Below, in pieces: positions 19,701-28,168 of a DNA stretch of 64,000 nt (position 1 is its first letter; each line of letters opens with the position of its first letter). Source of the DNA: Bradyrhizobium sp. NFR13 (GTDB taxonomy: Bacteria; Pseudomonadota; Alphaproteobacteria; Rhizobiales; Xanthobacteraceae); the NCBI RefSeq assembly GCF_900114605.1, contig NZ_FOTP01000001.1, positions 744,001-808,000 of the forward strand. Reading direction: 5' to 3'. A model generated the notes under the pieces. That model did not search any database and was not told the origin of the DNA. It saw only the letters and a list, made by a program, of their open reading frames with translations. Both the position numbers and the translations under genes were made by a program.

Positions 19701-19822
19701 TGGCGGCGACGCTGCCGATCGTGCAACACACCATGCAGGACGCGCCATTCCCCGCGGTGCTGCTGTCGGTGCCGCTGCAGGTCGATGCGCGCGCGGCGGA
19801 TAATTGGGAAGAGGCGCACTAG
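16787..19822 (+). CDS. polA: DNA polymerase I (proofreading site degenerate)
   Basis: A 1011-residue PolA used in Okazaki-fragment maturation and repair. It has an N-terminal 5'-3' nuclease domain (FLVDGSSYIFRAYHALPPL, QGGFEADDLIA, PGVPGIGIKTA), a linker rich in Ser/Thr/Ala, a 3'-5' exonuclease fold, and the polymerase domain with motifs A (DYSQIELRLLAEI), B (RRRAKAINFGIIYG) and C (VHDELIFEV). In the 3'-5' exonuclease fold the catalytic acids are changed: E425 and K427 (VAFECKASS) stand where Klenow-type enzymes have DxE, and T504 (NIKFTAVLL) replaces the second-motif Asp; Y576/D580 are kept. Proofreading is probably lost. Confidence 0.96.
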   Translation: MPKTSEKAAAKPATVKALAKGDHVFLVDGSSYIFRAYHALPPLNRKSDGLQVNAVLGFCNMLWKLMRDMPPDNRPTHLAIIFDKSEVTFRNKLYPEYKAHRPPAPDDLIPQFALIRDAVRAFDLPCIEQGGFEADDLIATYVREAGERGATATIVSSDKDLMQLVTEQVMMYDTMKDRRLGIAEVIEKFGVPPNKVVEVQALAGDSVDNVPGVPGIGIKTAAQLITEYGDLETLLNRAGEIKQPKRRESLIEHAEKARISRQLVLLDDKVALDVPLDDLAVHEPDARKLIAFLKAMEFSTLTRRVAEYAEIDSADVEADSATKSSSAPSAHKPGGDLFGNIESTPTASSSTAKSKTGATGPVSGSAHATGPGSKDVLTPISLAKARAEAARKLPVKRDDYRSVRTLAELNTWITRIVDTGHVAFECKASSIDPMQADLVGIALSLGPNDACYIPLAHRQSGDGAGLFAADLEPDQIKASDALAALKPVLESAGLLKIGFNIKFTAVLLAQHGITLRNHDDVQLMSYALDAGRNAHGLDALAEIWLGHAMLTFGELIGSGKGKLTFEQVKIDRATAYAAEDADVLLRLWNVLKPRLAAEHMTTVYETLERPLISVLARMERRGISIDRQVLSKLSADFAQTAARIEAEIREIAGEEVNIGSPKQLGDILFGKMGLPGGSKTKTGAWSTSAQVLDDLAEQGHEFPRKILDWRQVSKLRSTYTDALPEYVNPQTHRVHTTYALAATTTGRLSSNEPNLQNIPVRTEDGRKIRRAFVATPGHKLVSADYSQIELRLLAEIADIPVLKQAFQDGLDIHAMTASEMFGVPVKDMPAEIRRRAKAINFGIIYGISAFGLANQLSIPREEAGAYIKKYFERFPGIRAYMDQTRDFCREHGYVQTLFGRKCHYPDIKASNASIRAFNERAAINARLQGTAADIIRRAMTRMEDALAEKKLSARMLLQVHDELIFEVPDDEVAATLPIVQHTMQDAPFPAVLLSVPLQVDARAADNWEEAH

Positions 19823-19940
19823 TTTTACCGCCGGAACAGGCATCGCCGATGGATTCGTCTATCTGCGATGCTGAATCCGGAATGGTTCAGCGTCATTGCA
19901 TGGGCTACATAACAACCATCCTCAGCCTGCGATCGGTCCC

Positions 19941-20576
19941 ATGCCCCATCTCACATCCCTGCTCGGTTTTGCCCTCGTCTCGCTCGGCATGGTGCTGACG
20001 CCGGGGCCGAACATGATCTATTTGATCTCGCGCTCGATCACGCAGGGGCCTGCGGCCGGCATGGTGTCGCTCGGCGGCGTGGCACTGGGCTTCATCTTCT
20101 ACATGCTTTGTGCGGCCTTCGGCATCACCGCGCTGCTGTTCGCGGTGCCCTATGCCTATGATGCGTTGCGCCTCGCCGGCGCGGCCTATCTGCTGTGGCT
20201 GGCCTGGCAGGCGTTGAAGCCGAACGGACGCTCGCCGTTCCAGGTCAGGAAGCTGGCCATCGACAGCCCGCGCAAGCTGTTCGTCATGGGCTTCGTCACC
20301 AATCTGCTCAATCCGAAGATCGCGATGCTGTATCTGGCGCTGCTGCCGCAGTTCATCGACCCCACGGCGGGCAGCGTGCTGACACAATCGCTGGTGCTCG
20401 GATCGACCCAGACGGTCATCAGCGTCGGCGTCAACGGACTGATCGCGCTCGGCGCCGGGTCGATCGCCCTGTTTCTCGGCGAACGACCGACCTGGCTCAA
20501 GCTGCAGCGCTGGCTGATGGGGACGGTCCTCGCCGGCCTCGCGCTGCGGATGGCGCTGGAAACGAAGCGGGCTTAA
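19941..20576 (+). CDS. LysE/RhtB family amino-acid exporter
   Basis: A 211-residue inner-membrane protein with six hydrophobic helices and the family signature LTPGPNMIYLISRSITQG (about residues 20-38), then GFVTNLLNPKIAMLYLALLP (about 115-134). Members export amino acids such as lysine, threonine or homoserine lactone; the substrate is not predictable here. The ATG at 19941 is chosen; the frame extends 15 codons upstream with non-family sequence. The 3' end overlaps the convergent GST gene by 4 bases. Confidence 0.9.
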   Translation: MPHLTSLLGFALVSLGMVLTPGPNMIYLISRSITQGPAAGMVSLGGVALGFIFYMLCAAFGITALLFAVPYAYDALRLAGAAYLLWLAWQALKPNGRSPFQVRKLAIDSPRKLFVMGFVTNLLNPKIAMLYLALLPQFIDPTAGSVLTQSLVLGSTQTVISVGVNGLIALGAGSIALFLGERPTWLKLQRWLMGTVLAGLALRMALETKRA

Positions 20577-21199
20577 TCCAGCTTCGCTTCCATGCCGCGC
20601 TTCACGCCCGGACGCGCCATCAGCGTATCGTACCAGCGGCCGACATTCGGGAAATCCGCGAATGACACCTTGTGGCGCTCGTGGCGCCAGGCCCAGCCGA
20701 GGATGGCGAAATCCGCCACCGACAGCGCGCCGGCAACGAATTCATGGTCCGCCAGGCGACGGTCCAGCACGCCATAGAGCCGGCGGGTTTCATCGGAATA
20801 ACGCTTCAGCCCGTAGGAACGCTGGGTCTGGTCCTCCAGCGCGATGAAATGATGCACCTGGCCGGGCATCGGGCCGAAGCCCCCCATCTGCCACATCAGC
20901 CATTCCAGCACCGGAATCCGCTCGCCGAGGGATTTTGGCAGGAACTTGCCAGTCTTCTCGCCGAGATAGAGCAGGATGGCGCCCGATTCGAACACGCTGA
21001 CCGGCTTGCCGTCCGGCCCATCGGGATCGACGATGGCCGGGATCTTGTTGTTCGGGCTGATTTTGAGGAATTCGGGCTTCATCTGCTCGCCCTTGCCGAT
21101 ATGCACCGGGAACACCTTGTACGGCAGGCCCATTTCCTCCAGCGCGACGGAGATTTTGCGGCCGTTCGGCGTATTCCAGGTGTGCAGCTCGATAGTCAT
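20573..21199 (-). CDS. Glutathione S-transferase (YfcG-like)
   Basis: A 208-residue GST. The thioredoxin-like N-terminal domain reads [20 protein letters not shown], with the TPN motif of the Nu/YfcG class where Thr and Asn contact glutathione, then [15 protein letters not shown] and [16 protein letters not shown], the glutathione-binding ES motif. The helical C-terminal domain follows, including [15 protein letters not shown]. YfcG relatives are disulfide-bond reductases rather than classic conjugating enzymes. The ATG at 21199 is preceded by GAGGA. Divergent from pyrE, with 170 bases between the starts. Confidence 0.9.
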   Translation of the reverse strand: MTIELHTWNTPNGRKISVALEEMGLPYKVFPVHIGKGEQMKPEFLKISPNNKIPAIVDPDGPDGKPVSVFESGAILLYLGEKTGKFLPKSLGERIPVLEWLMWQMGGFGPMPGQVHHFIALEDQTQRSYGLKRYSDETRRLYGVLDRRLADHEFVAGALSVADFAILGWAWRHERHKVSFADFPNVGRWYDTLMARPGVKRGMEAKLD

Positions 21200-21369
21200 G
21201 CCATTCCTCTTCCAGTCTTGTCCGATCTTGTTGTCCGGTCTGTAGCATCGTCCTGATGAGCGGTAAAACGGCCCGGAGAGTGTTGACGACACCCGCGCCA
21301 GTCTGGAATGTGCCGGAAAGCGCCGATAGATTGCGCCCGGTTCAGCACAGAGACCGTTTCAGCAGAGAC

Positions 21370-21939
21370 ATGCCATTGACCAAATCAGCCGCCCGCGCCC
21401 GCCTGTTCGAGATCATCCGCGACCGTTCGTTCGGTTATGGCGAGATCACGCTGGCCTCGGGCCGCAAGAGCAATTTCTATTTCAACCTGAAGCCCACGAT
21501 GTGCGACCCGGAAGGCGCGGCACTGCTGGCCGAGCTGACCTATGACGCGCTGCGCGACGACAATCTCGATTATGTCGGCGGCCTCGAGATGGGAGCTGTG
21601 CCGCTGGCCGGGGCGCTGGCGCAGCTCTCCTGGCTGAAGAACCATCCGATCGCTGCCTTCTTCGTCCGCAAGAAGCCAAAAGAACACGGCGCGCGCCTCG
21701 CTGTCGAAGGTCTCGCCAAGAATGAAACGCTGGAAGGCAAGCGCATCGTCATCGTCGAGGACGTCACCACCACGGGCGGCTCGGCCGTGAAGGCGCTCGA
21801 AGCCGTGCGCGAGGCCGGCGGCGAGGTTGTGCTGGTCTTCACCATGGTTGACCGCGATGAAGGTGCAGCTGAAACCTTCGCCAAGGCCGGCGTGGCGTTT
21901 CGCTCGCTTTACAAGGCCGGCGAATTTCTGAAGGGTTGA
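21370..21939 (+). CDS. pyrE: Orotate phosphoribosyltransferase
   Basis: Converts orotate and PRPP to orotidine 5'-phosphate in pyrimidine synthesis. At 189 residues from the ATG at 21370 it has normal length. The PRPP-binding loop is [20 protein letters not shown] (about residues 123-142), and the catalytic flexible loop lies in [17 protein letters not shown]. The N-terminal [20 protein letters not shown] matches the orotate site. The frame is open upstream to 21256 but without family similarity. Confidence 0.96.
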   Translation: MPLTKSAARARLFEIIRDRSFGYGEITLASGRKSNFYFNLKPTMCDPEGAALLAELTYDALRDDNLDYVGGLEMGAVPLAGALAQLSWLKNHPIAAFFVRKKPKEHGARLAVEGLAKNETLEGKRIVIVEDVTTTGGSAVKALEAVREAGGEVVLVFTMVDRDEGAAETFAKAGVAFRSLYKAGEFLKG

Positions 21940-21982
21940 TCCTTCATCGGCTCCGTTCGCGCATCACGCGCGCAAGGACGCA

Positions 21983-23419
21983 GTGAAAGGTCACGTTTTG
22001 CTTCGCTTCATTGCCCTCGCTGCCTTACCCCTCAGTGTCACCCTTGCGCCCGACATGGCACATGCTGCCGAGGGTGGTCTCGATGGCACCAGGCTGTCGC
22101 TGCTGTGGGCATTACCGTTTGCCGGCATCCTGCTGTGCATCGCCACGGGGCCGGTGCTCTATCATCACCTGTGGGAGCACCATTACGGCAAGTTCGCCGC
22201 CTTCTGGGCCGCGCTGGTGGTTGTGCCGCTGCTGCTCGTCACCGATACAACAACCGTGGTGCACACGCTCTCCCACACCGTCCTGCTCGAATACTTGCCC
22301 TTCATCCTACTGCTGCTGGCGCTGTTCACGGTGGCAGGTGGCATTTATGTCGAGGGCAATCTGCATGACAGCGTTTTCACCAATACGGTGCTGCTGGGCT
22401 TCGGCACGCTGATGGCGAGTGTCGTCGGCACCACCGGCGCATCAATGATCCTGATCCGCCCGCTGATCCGCGCCAATGACGATCGCCGCACCAACGTCCA
22501 TGTTGTGGTGTTCTTCATCTTCCTCGTCTCCAATATCGGCGGCTCGCTGTCGCCGCTCGGCGATCCCCCGCTGTTTCTCGGCTTCCTCCGCGGCGTCGAT
22601 TTTTTCTGGACCACGGCGCATATTTTTCCGGAAACGCTGTTCGCGGCGGGCATCGTGCTGGCCATCTTCATGGTGCTCGATGTCTGGCTGCATCACCGCG
22701 AAAGCAACCTGCCGGCGAAGAAAGATCCGACGCCGGACTCGCCCTTGCATCTGCATGGCAAGATCAACCTGCTACTGCTGGTCGTGATCATCGGCGCGAT
22801 CCTGATGAGCGCGAGCTGGAAGCCCGGCATCTCGTTCACCGTGCTCGGCACGCCACTCGCATTGCAGGATCTGCTGCGCGACGCGATTTTCGTGGCCGTC
22901 ACCCTTGCCTCGCTATGGCTGACCCGGCCCGAGTATCGCAAGGCCAATGATTTCAACTGGGGTCCGATCCAGGAAGTGGCATTGCTGTTCGCCGGCATTT
23001 TCATCTGCATCGTGCCCGTGATGGCGATGCTGCAGGCCGGAGCACAGGGGCCGTTCGCGCCGCTGGTTGCTCTCGTCAGCCACGCCGACGGCACACCGAA
23101 CAACGCGGCCTATTTCTGGCTCACCGGCGTCCTCTCGTCGTTCCTCGACAACGCCCCGACCTATCTGGTGTTCTTCGAACTCGCCGGCGGCGACGCCAAG
23201 ACATTAATGGCATCGGGCGCGGCAACACTGGCGGCGATTTCGGCCGGCGCGGTGTTCATGGGCGCCAACACCTATATCGGCAACGCGCCGAACTTCATGG
23301 TCTATGCCATCGCCCGCGACGCCGGCGTGAAGATGCCGAGCTTCTTCGGCTATCTGCTGTGGTCAGGCACCGTGCTGATCCCGGTCTTCCTGCTCATGAC
23401 GTGGCTGTTTTTCATCTAG
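21983..23419 (+). CDS. NhaD-like sodium:proton antiporter / citrate transporter family protein
   Basis: A 478-residue ion-transporter superfamily protein. It begins with a signal-like segment ending AHAAEGG, then about 12 membrane helices. Conserved patches include TTGASMILIRPLIRANDDRR (about residues 150-169), VSNIGGSLSPLGDPPLFLGF (about 182-201), FLDNAPTYLVFFELAGGD and FMGANTYIGNAPNFMVYAIA, which match bacterial NhaD/ArsB-type proteins. The GTG start at 21983 has AAGGA before it. Na+/H+ exchange is the best guess, but dicarboxylate transport cannot be excluded. Confidence 0.82.
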   Translation: MKGHVLLRFIALAALPLSVTLAPDMAHAAEGGLDGTRLSLLWALPFAGILLCIATGPVLYHHLWEHHYGKFAAFWAALVVVPLLLVTDTTTVVHTLSHTVLLEYLPFILLLLALFTVAGGIYVEGNLHDSVFTNTVLLGFGTLMASVVGTTGASMILIRPLIRANDDRRTNVHVVVFFIFLVSNIGGSLSPLGDPPLFLGFLRGVDFFWTTAHIFPETLFAAGIVLAIFMVLDVWLHHRESNLPAKKDPTPDSPLHLHGKINLLLLVVIIGAILMSASWKPGISFTVLGTPLALQDLLRDAIFVAVTLASLWLTRPEYRKANDFNWGPIQEVALLFAGIFICIVPVMAMLQAGAQGPFAPLVALVSHADGTPNNAAYFWLTGVLSSFLDNAPTYLVFFELAGGDAKTLMASGAATLAAISAGAVFMGANTYIGNAPNFMVYAIARDAGVKMPSFFGYLLWSGTVLIPVFLLMTWLFFI

Positions 23420-23519
23420 GCAGCAGGCGCGGTTACCACTCGTTTACCATGACGCCCTAACGTGACACCGCACCGGAGCGTGTTCGCTCCGACACTGACA
23501 TGCGGTCGCGGAGCTGGCG

Positions 23520-24341
23520 TTGCGTCACAATCGAAAATCGTCGCGTGTCGTGCGTCCCCTGGTCCTGCTGACGGCCATGAGCCTCGTCGCGCTGACCCCG
23601 CAGATGGCATCTGCGCAAAATTTCTTCGACTTCCTGTTCGGTGGCAGTCAGCCGCAGAAACAGCAACAGCGTCGCGGCGCCCCGCCGGCCGAGAGCAATT
23701 TCTTCTCGGATCCGTTCGGTCTCAACACGCCAACCGAAACGCCGCCACCCCAGCGCAGCGCTTCTATCGGCGGTTCCGGTCCCGCCTTCTGCGTGCGCAC
23801 CTGCGACGGCAAATATTTTCCGCTCGGCCGCGGCATGAGCCCGGCCCAGATGTGCCAAGCGTTCTGCCCGGCCGCGACCACCAAGGTCCTGTTCGGCAGC
23901 AGCATCGAAAGCGCCTCGTCGAGCACCGGCGAGCGCTACAACGATCTCGAAAACGCCTTCGCCTATCGCAAGGCACTGAAGGCCGACTGTACCTGCAACG
24001 GCCGCGATCCCTCAGGTCTCGCGCCAGTCGATCTCACGCTCGATACATCGCTGCGGCCCGGCGACGTGATCGCCACCACCAATGGCCTTGTCGCTTTCTC
24101 AGGCGTCCGTACCGGCAACACCCAGACCGCGGAATTCACGCCAGTTGCGAATTATCCCGGCCTGACCTCGGATGTTCGTGCCCGGCTCGGCGAAATGAAA
24201 GTCGCGCCGGTGTCCGCCGAAATGATCAACGACGAAGCGCCGATGTCGGAAGCCGCGCGTGATGCAGCGCCGGCTGCTGCTACGACCGTCGTCCCGAAGA
24301 GCCTGCCGGCTGCCCGCGCCAAGCGCGCTGAACTTCAGTAA
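23520..24341 (+). CDS. DUF2865 exported protein
   Basis: A 273-residue periplasmic protein of the DUF2865 family found in Hyphomicrobiales. A signal peptide (basic MRHNRKSSRVVRP, hydrophobic core, ASAQ) is followed by a low-complexity Gln/Pro region and a Cys-containing domain: FCVRTCDGKYFPLGRGMSPA, MCQAFCPAATTKVLFGSSIE, then DCTCNG. The C-terminus is Ala-rich. The start is a TTG at 23520 with GGAG six bases upstream, and an in-frame stop lies 22 bases further up. No function is known. Confidence 0.85.
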   Translation: MRHNRKSSRVVRPLVLLTAMSLVALTPQMASAQNFFDFLFGGSQPQKQQQRRGAPPAESNFFSDPFGLNTPTETPPPQRSASIGGSGPAFCVRTCDGKYFPLGRGMSPAQMCQAFCPAATTKVLFGSSIESASSSTGERYNDLENAFAYRKALKADCTCNGRDPSGLAPVDLTLDTSLRPGDVIATTNGLVAFSGVRTGNTQTAEFTPVANYPGLTSDVRARLGEMKVAPVSAEMINDEAPMSEAARDAAPAAATTVVPKSLPAARAKRAELQ

Positions 24342-24342
24342 C

Positions 24343-24774
24343 TCATCGCCCGACGATGACGCCGATCACATTCGGCGCCGAGAGATACTTCTCTTCGATC
24401 TCGGCACGCGCCGCCGCGCGATTCTCCGGCGTGAGCAATCCGCGCTTCTCGGCGAGGATCATCCAGCAATAGCCCCACCAGTCCGTCAGCATGCCGTGGT
24501 CGTCGACGAGGTCGTAGCCCTGCTCGGCTGCAAAGATCCGCGCATGCGCCTCGTCGAGCTGATCGAGCCAGGCATGGTCCTCCAGCGAGAACAGCTCATC
24601 GCTGATGTCATCCGTCGTATAACCCCACACGGACAGGCAAACGCCGTTGAACTCGCGATCGATCTGATCGTCATCGATTGGATGCCGCCGCGCCATCAAA
24701 TGCAGTCGCGACAGCGACCGCGCGAAGTCGGCGATCCGGGTGAGAGCAAACTGATCGAAGGCAATGGTGGACAT
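24343..24774 (-). CDS. Hypothetical acidic protein
   Basis: A 143-residue soluble protein that I cannot assign to a family. It is rich in Asp, Glu and aromatic residues (SVWGYTTDDISDELFSLEDH, LTDWWGYCWMILAEKRGL), has no signal peptide or membrane segment, and ends with a short hydrophobic NVIGVIVGR. Codon use and GC are like the neighbours, and the ATG at 24774 opens the only long frame. Its stop lies 1 base from the convergent DUF2865 stop. Coding status is inferred from length and composition. Confidence 0.65.
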   Translation of the reverse strand: MSTIAFDQFALTRIADFARSLSRLHLMARRHPIDDDQIDREFNGVCLSVWGYTTDDISDELFSLEDHAWLDQLDEAHARIFAAEQGYDLVDDHGMLTDWWGYCWMILAEKRGLLTPENRAAARAEIEEKYLSAPNVIGVIVGR

Positions 24775-24852
24775 CTAGTCCTCACGAGCTTGAACAGACC
24801 ATAGATATTGTAGGCGATCGGAACGAATCACCTCGGAATATCAATAGCTTAC

Positions 24853-24873
24853 TAATTTGTTCTTAATTTGTTC
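24853..24873. repeat. Tandem 11-bp-spaced repeat upstream of glgP
   Basis: TAATTTGTTC occurs at 24853-24862 and again at 24864-24873, in an AT-rich stretch between the divergent hypothetical gene (start 24774) and glgP. The 11-base period puts both copies on one helical face, as for a regulator site. The function is inferred only from spacing and position. Confidence 0.4.
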
Positions 24874-25003
24874 CATTATTTATCTGTCCGTTCTCGCACG
24901 CGTGCTCAAATCCCGGGCAGTTCCATGGCAAAAGCTCGCCACCCCCACGGGTTCCGGGAGCAGTCAAATGCGCGTATGATTTTGGTCAGTGACACAGCTC
25001 AGG

Positions 25004-27535
25004 ATGGCCGGTTTGTCAGATCAATCAGTCCCAGCGAAATTTCAGCCCGAGAATACGCCTGTCGATGAGCTGGCGCTTGCCGACATCAAGAGCGCCATTC
25101 TCGTCAAGCTGAGGCTGGCAATCGGCAAGGAGGCCGCTTTCGCCACCAGACACGACTGGTACAAGGCTGCCGCCCTGACGCTGCGCGACCGCATGGTGCA
25201 TCGCTGGCTGACCTCGGACAAGGAGAGCTACGATGCCGGCCGCAAGCGAGTCTATTACCTCTCGCTGGAATTCCTGATCGGCCGCCTGTTCACTGACGCG
25301 CTGAACAATATGGGCCTGCTGCCGCTGTTCGAAGCGGCGCTCGGCGATCTCGGTGTCGGCCTCGACGAACTCCGCAAGTGCGAGCCGGATGCGGCGCTCG
25401 GTAATGGCGGCCTCGGCCGCCTCGCCGCCTGTTTCATGGAAAGCATGGCGACGCTCGGCATTCCCGCTTATGGCTACGGCATCCGTTACGATTTCGGCCT
25501 GTTCAAGCAGGTCATCTCGCACGGCGTGCAGCAGGAATATCCCGACGAATGGCTGGGCTTCGGCAATCCGTGGGAACTGCCGCGCCGCGAGGTGACGTAT
25601 AACGTCTATTTCGGTGGCAGCACCGAAACCATCGATGACGGCAAGGGCCGCGTGCAGGTGATCTGGCATCCCGGCGAGACCGTCGAGGCTGTTGCCTATG
25701 ACACCCCCATCGTCGGCTGGCGCGGCCAGCATGTGAACGCGCTGCGGCTGTGGTCGGCGCGCGCGCCGGATCCGCTGCGGCTCGACGTCTTCAACACTGG
25801 CGACTATGTCAGCGCCAGCGCCGAGCAAGCGCGCGCCGAGGCCATCTGCAAGTTCCTCTATCCGAATGACGAGAGCGCCGCCGGCCGCGAATTGCGGCTG
25901 CGCCAGGAATACTTCTTCGTCTCCGCTTCGCTGCAGGACCTCGTCAAGCGACACCTGCATTCCGACGGCAATCTGCGCGGCCTCGCCAACAAGGCGGCAG
26001 TACAGATGAACGACACGCATCCGAGCCTCGCCATTGCGGAGCTGATGCGCATCCTCGTCGATCAGCACAACATGCGCTGGGATGCCGCCTGGCAGATCAC
26101 CAACGCGACCTTGTCCTACACCAACCACACGCTGCTGCCCGAAGCGCTGGAGACCTGGCCGGTCGAACTGTTCCAGCGTCTGCTGCCGCGTCATCTCGAA
26201 ATCATCTACCGCATCAACGAGGCGCATCTCGATCGCGCCGATGCGACGCGCCCCGGCGACACCGCCTATCGCGCTTCGGTCTCGATCATCGACGAGACGT
26301 CAGGTCGCCGCGTGCGCATGGGCAACCTCGCTTTCATCGGCTCGCATCGCATCAATGGCGTGTCGGCGATGCATTCGGAGCTGATGAAGGAGACCGTGTT
26401 CCACGATCTCAACCAGCTCTATCCCGGACGCATCACCAACAAGACCAACGGCATCACCTTCCGCCGTTGGCTGATGCTGGCCAATCCGAAGCTCACTGAT
26501 CTGTTGCGCGCCACCTGCGGCGAGGCCGTACTCGATGATCCCGCCCGGCTGATCAAGCTCGAAGCCTTTGCCGGCGACGCCGCGTTCCAGCAGCAATTCC
26601 GCAAGGTCAAGCATCACAACAAGCTCGCGCTGGCGCGCGTGATCGGCGAGAAACTTGGCGTACAGGCCGATCCGTCTGCGCTGTTCGACGTGCAGATCAA
26701 GCGCATCCACGAATACAAACGACAGCTGCTCAACCTCGTTGAAACAGTCGCGCTGTATCAGGCGATCCAGGACGAACCCAACAAGGACTGGGTACCGCGC
26801 GTCAAGATTTTCGCCGGCAAGGCGGCGGCAAGCTATCGCTATGCCAAGCTGATCATCCGCCTCATCAACGATGTCGCCACTGTCGTGAACAACGATACGA
26901 CGATTGGCGGCAAGCTGAAGGTCGCGTTCCTGCCGGACTACAATGTCAGCCTCGCGGAAGTCATCATTCCCGCGGCCGATCTGTCCGAACAGATCTCGAC
27001 CGCTGGCATGGAAGCCTCCGGCACCGGCAACATGAAACTGTCGCTGAACGGCGCGCTGACCATCGGCACGCTGGACGGCGCCAATATCGAGATCCGCGAC
27101 AATGTCGGCCCGGAGAATATCGCGATCTTCGGCATGACTGCTGCGGAAGTTGTCGAGCGCCGTGCCAAGGGCCTCGACGCCTCCGACGTCATCAACAAGT
27201 CGCCCAATCTCGGCCGCGCGATCCAGGCCATCGAGACCGGTGCGTTCTCGCCAGATGATCCCGGCCGTTATGCTTCGGTCGGCCACGCGCTGCGCCACCT
27301 CGATCACTATGTGGTCTCGGCCGACTTCGACTCCTATTACGAAGCCCAGCGCGGCATCGACACGCGATGGAGAGCCGGCTCGGCCTGGAGCCGCGCCGCG
27401 ATTCTCAACACTGCCCGGATGGGCTGGTTCTCGTCGGACCGCACCATCCGCGAATATGCCGATGACATCTGGGGCGTGCCGATTGCGGGCGATCTGCCGG
27501 GCACACCGAGTCTGCAGGCGCGAAAGGCGACGTGA
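25004..27535 (+). CDS. glgP: Glycogen/alpha-glucan phosphorylase
   Basis: Releases glucose 1-phosphate from glycogen or maltodextrins using phosphate and PLP. Length is 843 residues from the ATG at 25004; a GTG five codons upstream is an alternative start. Family landmarks: YYLSLEFLIGRLFTDALNN, DAALGNGGLGRLAACFMESM, the active-site TNKTNGITFRRWL, IKRIHEYKRQLLN, and the PLP-lysine motif EASGTGNMKLSLNGALTIGT near residue 675. No other glg gene is in the window, so it stands alone here; the phosphomutase at 9993-11492 could use its product. Confidence 0.96.
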   Translation: MAGLSDQSVPAKFQPENTPVDELALADIKSAILVKLRLAIGKEAAFATRHDWYKAAALTLRDRMVHRWLTSDKESYDAGRKRVYYLSLEFLIGRLFTDALNNMGLLPLFEAALGDLGVGLDELRKCEPDAALGNGGLGRLAACFMESMATLGIPAYGYGIRYDFGLFKQVISHGVQQEYPDEWLGFGNPWELPRREVTYNVYFGGSTETIDDGKGRVQVIWHPGETVEAVAYDTPIVGWRGQHVNALRLWSARAPDPLRLDVFNTGDYVSASAEQARAEAICKFLYPNDESAAGRELRLRQEYFFVSASLQDLVKRHLHSDGNLRGLANKAAVQMNDTHPSLAIAELMRILVDQHNMRWDAAWQITNATLSYTNHTLLPEALETWPVELFQRLLPRHLEIIYRINEAHLDRADATRPGDTAYRASVSIIDETSGRRVRMGNLAFIGSHRINGVSAMHSELMKETVFHDLNQLYPGRITNKTNGITFRRWLMLANPKLTDLLRATCGEAVLDDPARLIKLEAFAGDAAFQQQFRKVKHHNKLALARVIGEKLGVQADPSALFDVQIKRIHEYKRQLLNLVETVALYQAIQDEPNKDWVPRVKIFAGKAAASYRYAKLIIRLINDVATVVNNDTTIGGKLKVAFLPDYNVSLAEVIIPAADLSEQISTAGMEASGTGNMKLSLNGALTIGTLDGANIEIRDNVGPENIAIFGMTAAEVVERRAKGLDASDVINKSPNLGRAIQAIETGAFSPDDPGRYASVGHALRHLDHYVVSADFDSYYEAQRGIDTRWRAGSAWSRAAILNTARMGWFSSDRTIREYADDIWGVPIAGDLPGTPSLQARKAT

Positions 27536-27547
27536 GCGCGGCGGTGC

Positions 27548-27985
27548 TCACGCGCGATACGCGACGAGTACCGCACCACAGGCGATCAGGATGACGCCCA
27601 GCCAGTTCGGCAGCGACAATTTCTCGCCGAGGAAAAGCACGGCGAACACAGCCACGAACACGACGCTGAGCTTGTCGATCGGCGCCACTTGCGCGGCAGT
27701 GCCAAGCTTGAGCGCGCGGAAATAGCAGATCCACGACGCGCCGGTCGCCAATCCCGACAGCACGAGGAAAAACCACGTCTTCGGCGAAACCGCTGACGGC
27801 GATTGCCAATTCCCTGTCACATAAACCATCATGCCGGCGGCAAAGAGAATGACAATGGTGCGGATGAACGTCGCGAAGTCCGAATTGACGTTCTCGATGC
27901 CGACCTTGGCGAAGATCGCCGTGAGCGCCGCAAAGGCCGCAGACAGCAGCGCCCAAAACGGCCAGGAGAGCATGACGTTTTTCAT
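27548..27985 (-). CDS. EamA/DMT family membrane protein
   Basis: A 145-residue single EamA-domain protein with five hydrophobic helices (WPFWALLSAAFAALTAIFAK through LPNWLGVILIACGAVLVAY). The conserved APIDKLSVVFVAVFAVLFLG segment is typical of the short bacterial EamA proteins, which may work as dimers in metabolite export. The ATG at 27985 is chosen; the frame's upstream extension lies inside an interspersed palindromic repeat and gives FVAKAPRNDD, a common spurious translation of such repeats. It converges with glgP. Confidence 0.85.
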   Translation of the reverse strand: MKNVMLSWPFWALLSAAFAALTAIFAKVGIENVNSDFATFIRTIVILFAAGMMVYVTGNWQSPSAVSPKTWFFLVLSGLATGASWICYFRALKLGTAAQVAPIDKLSVVFVAVFAVLFLGEKLSLPNWLGVILIACGAVLVAYRA

Positions 27986-28009
27986 GCCGCAAACCGTATT
28001 CTCTCGGTC

Positions 28010-28089
28010 GTCATTGCGAGGAGCCTTTGCAACGAAGCAATCCAAGCTTGGCTTGTAGCACTGGATTGCTTCGCTACGCTCGCAATGAC
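28010..28089. repeat. Interspersed 80-bp palindromic repeat
   Basis: GTCATTGCGAG (28010-28020) pairs with CTCGCAATGAC (28079-28089), and the inner CGAAGCAATCCA (28033-28044) pairs perfectly with TGGATTGCTTCG (28062-28073). This two-stem palindrome is of the type scattered through genomes of the Bradyrhizobium group between genes. It sits between the EamA gene start and the pckA terminator. Confidence 0.75.
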
Positions 28090-28108
28090 GATCTTAAATT
28101 TTGTCCAT

Positions 28109-28142
28109 CAAAAGAAAAGGGCGACCTTGCGGTCGCCCTTTC
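28109..28142 (-). terminator. Intrinsic terminator of pckA
   Basis: Read on the minus strand, GGGCGACC pairs with GGTCGCCC around a four-base loop and is followed by CTTTTCTTTT. It lies 27 bases beyond the pckA stop codon. Stem, loop and T-rich tail make this the clearest Rho-independent terminator in the window. Confidence 0.85.
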
Positions 28143-28168
28143 GAATTTATCGCTGATACAACGACGTC

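Noticed and set aside
27986-28045. Upstream extension of the EamA gene
   Set aside because: The extra codons lie in a palindromic repeat and lack a ribosome site; ATG 27985 starts the first helix.
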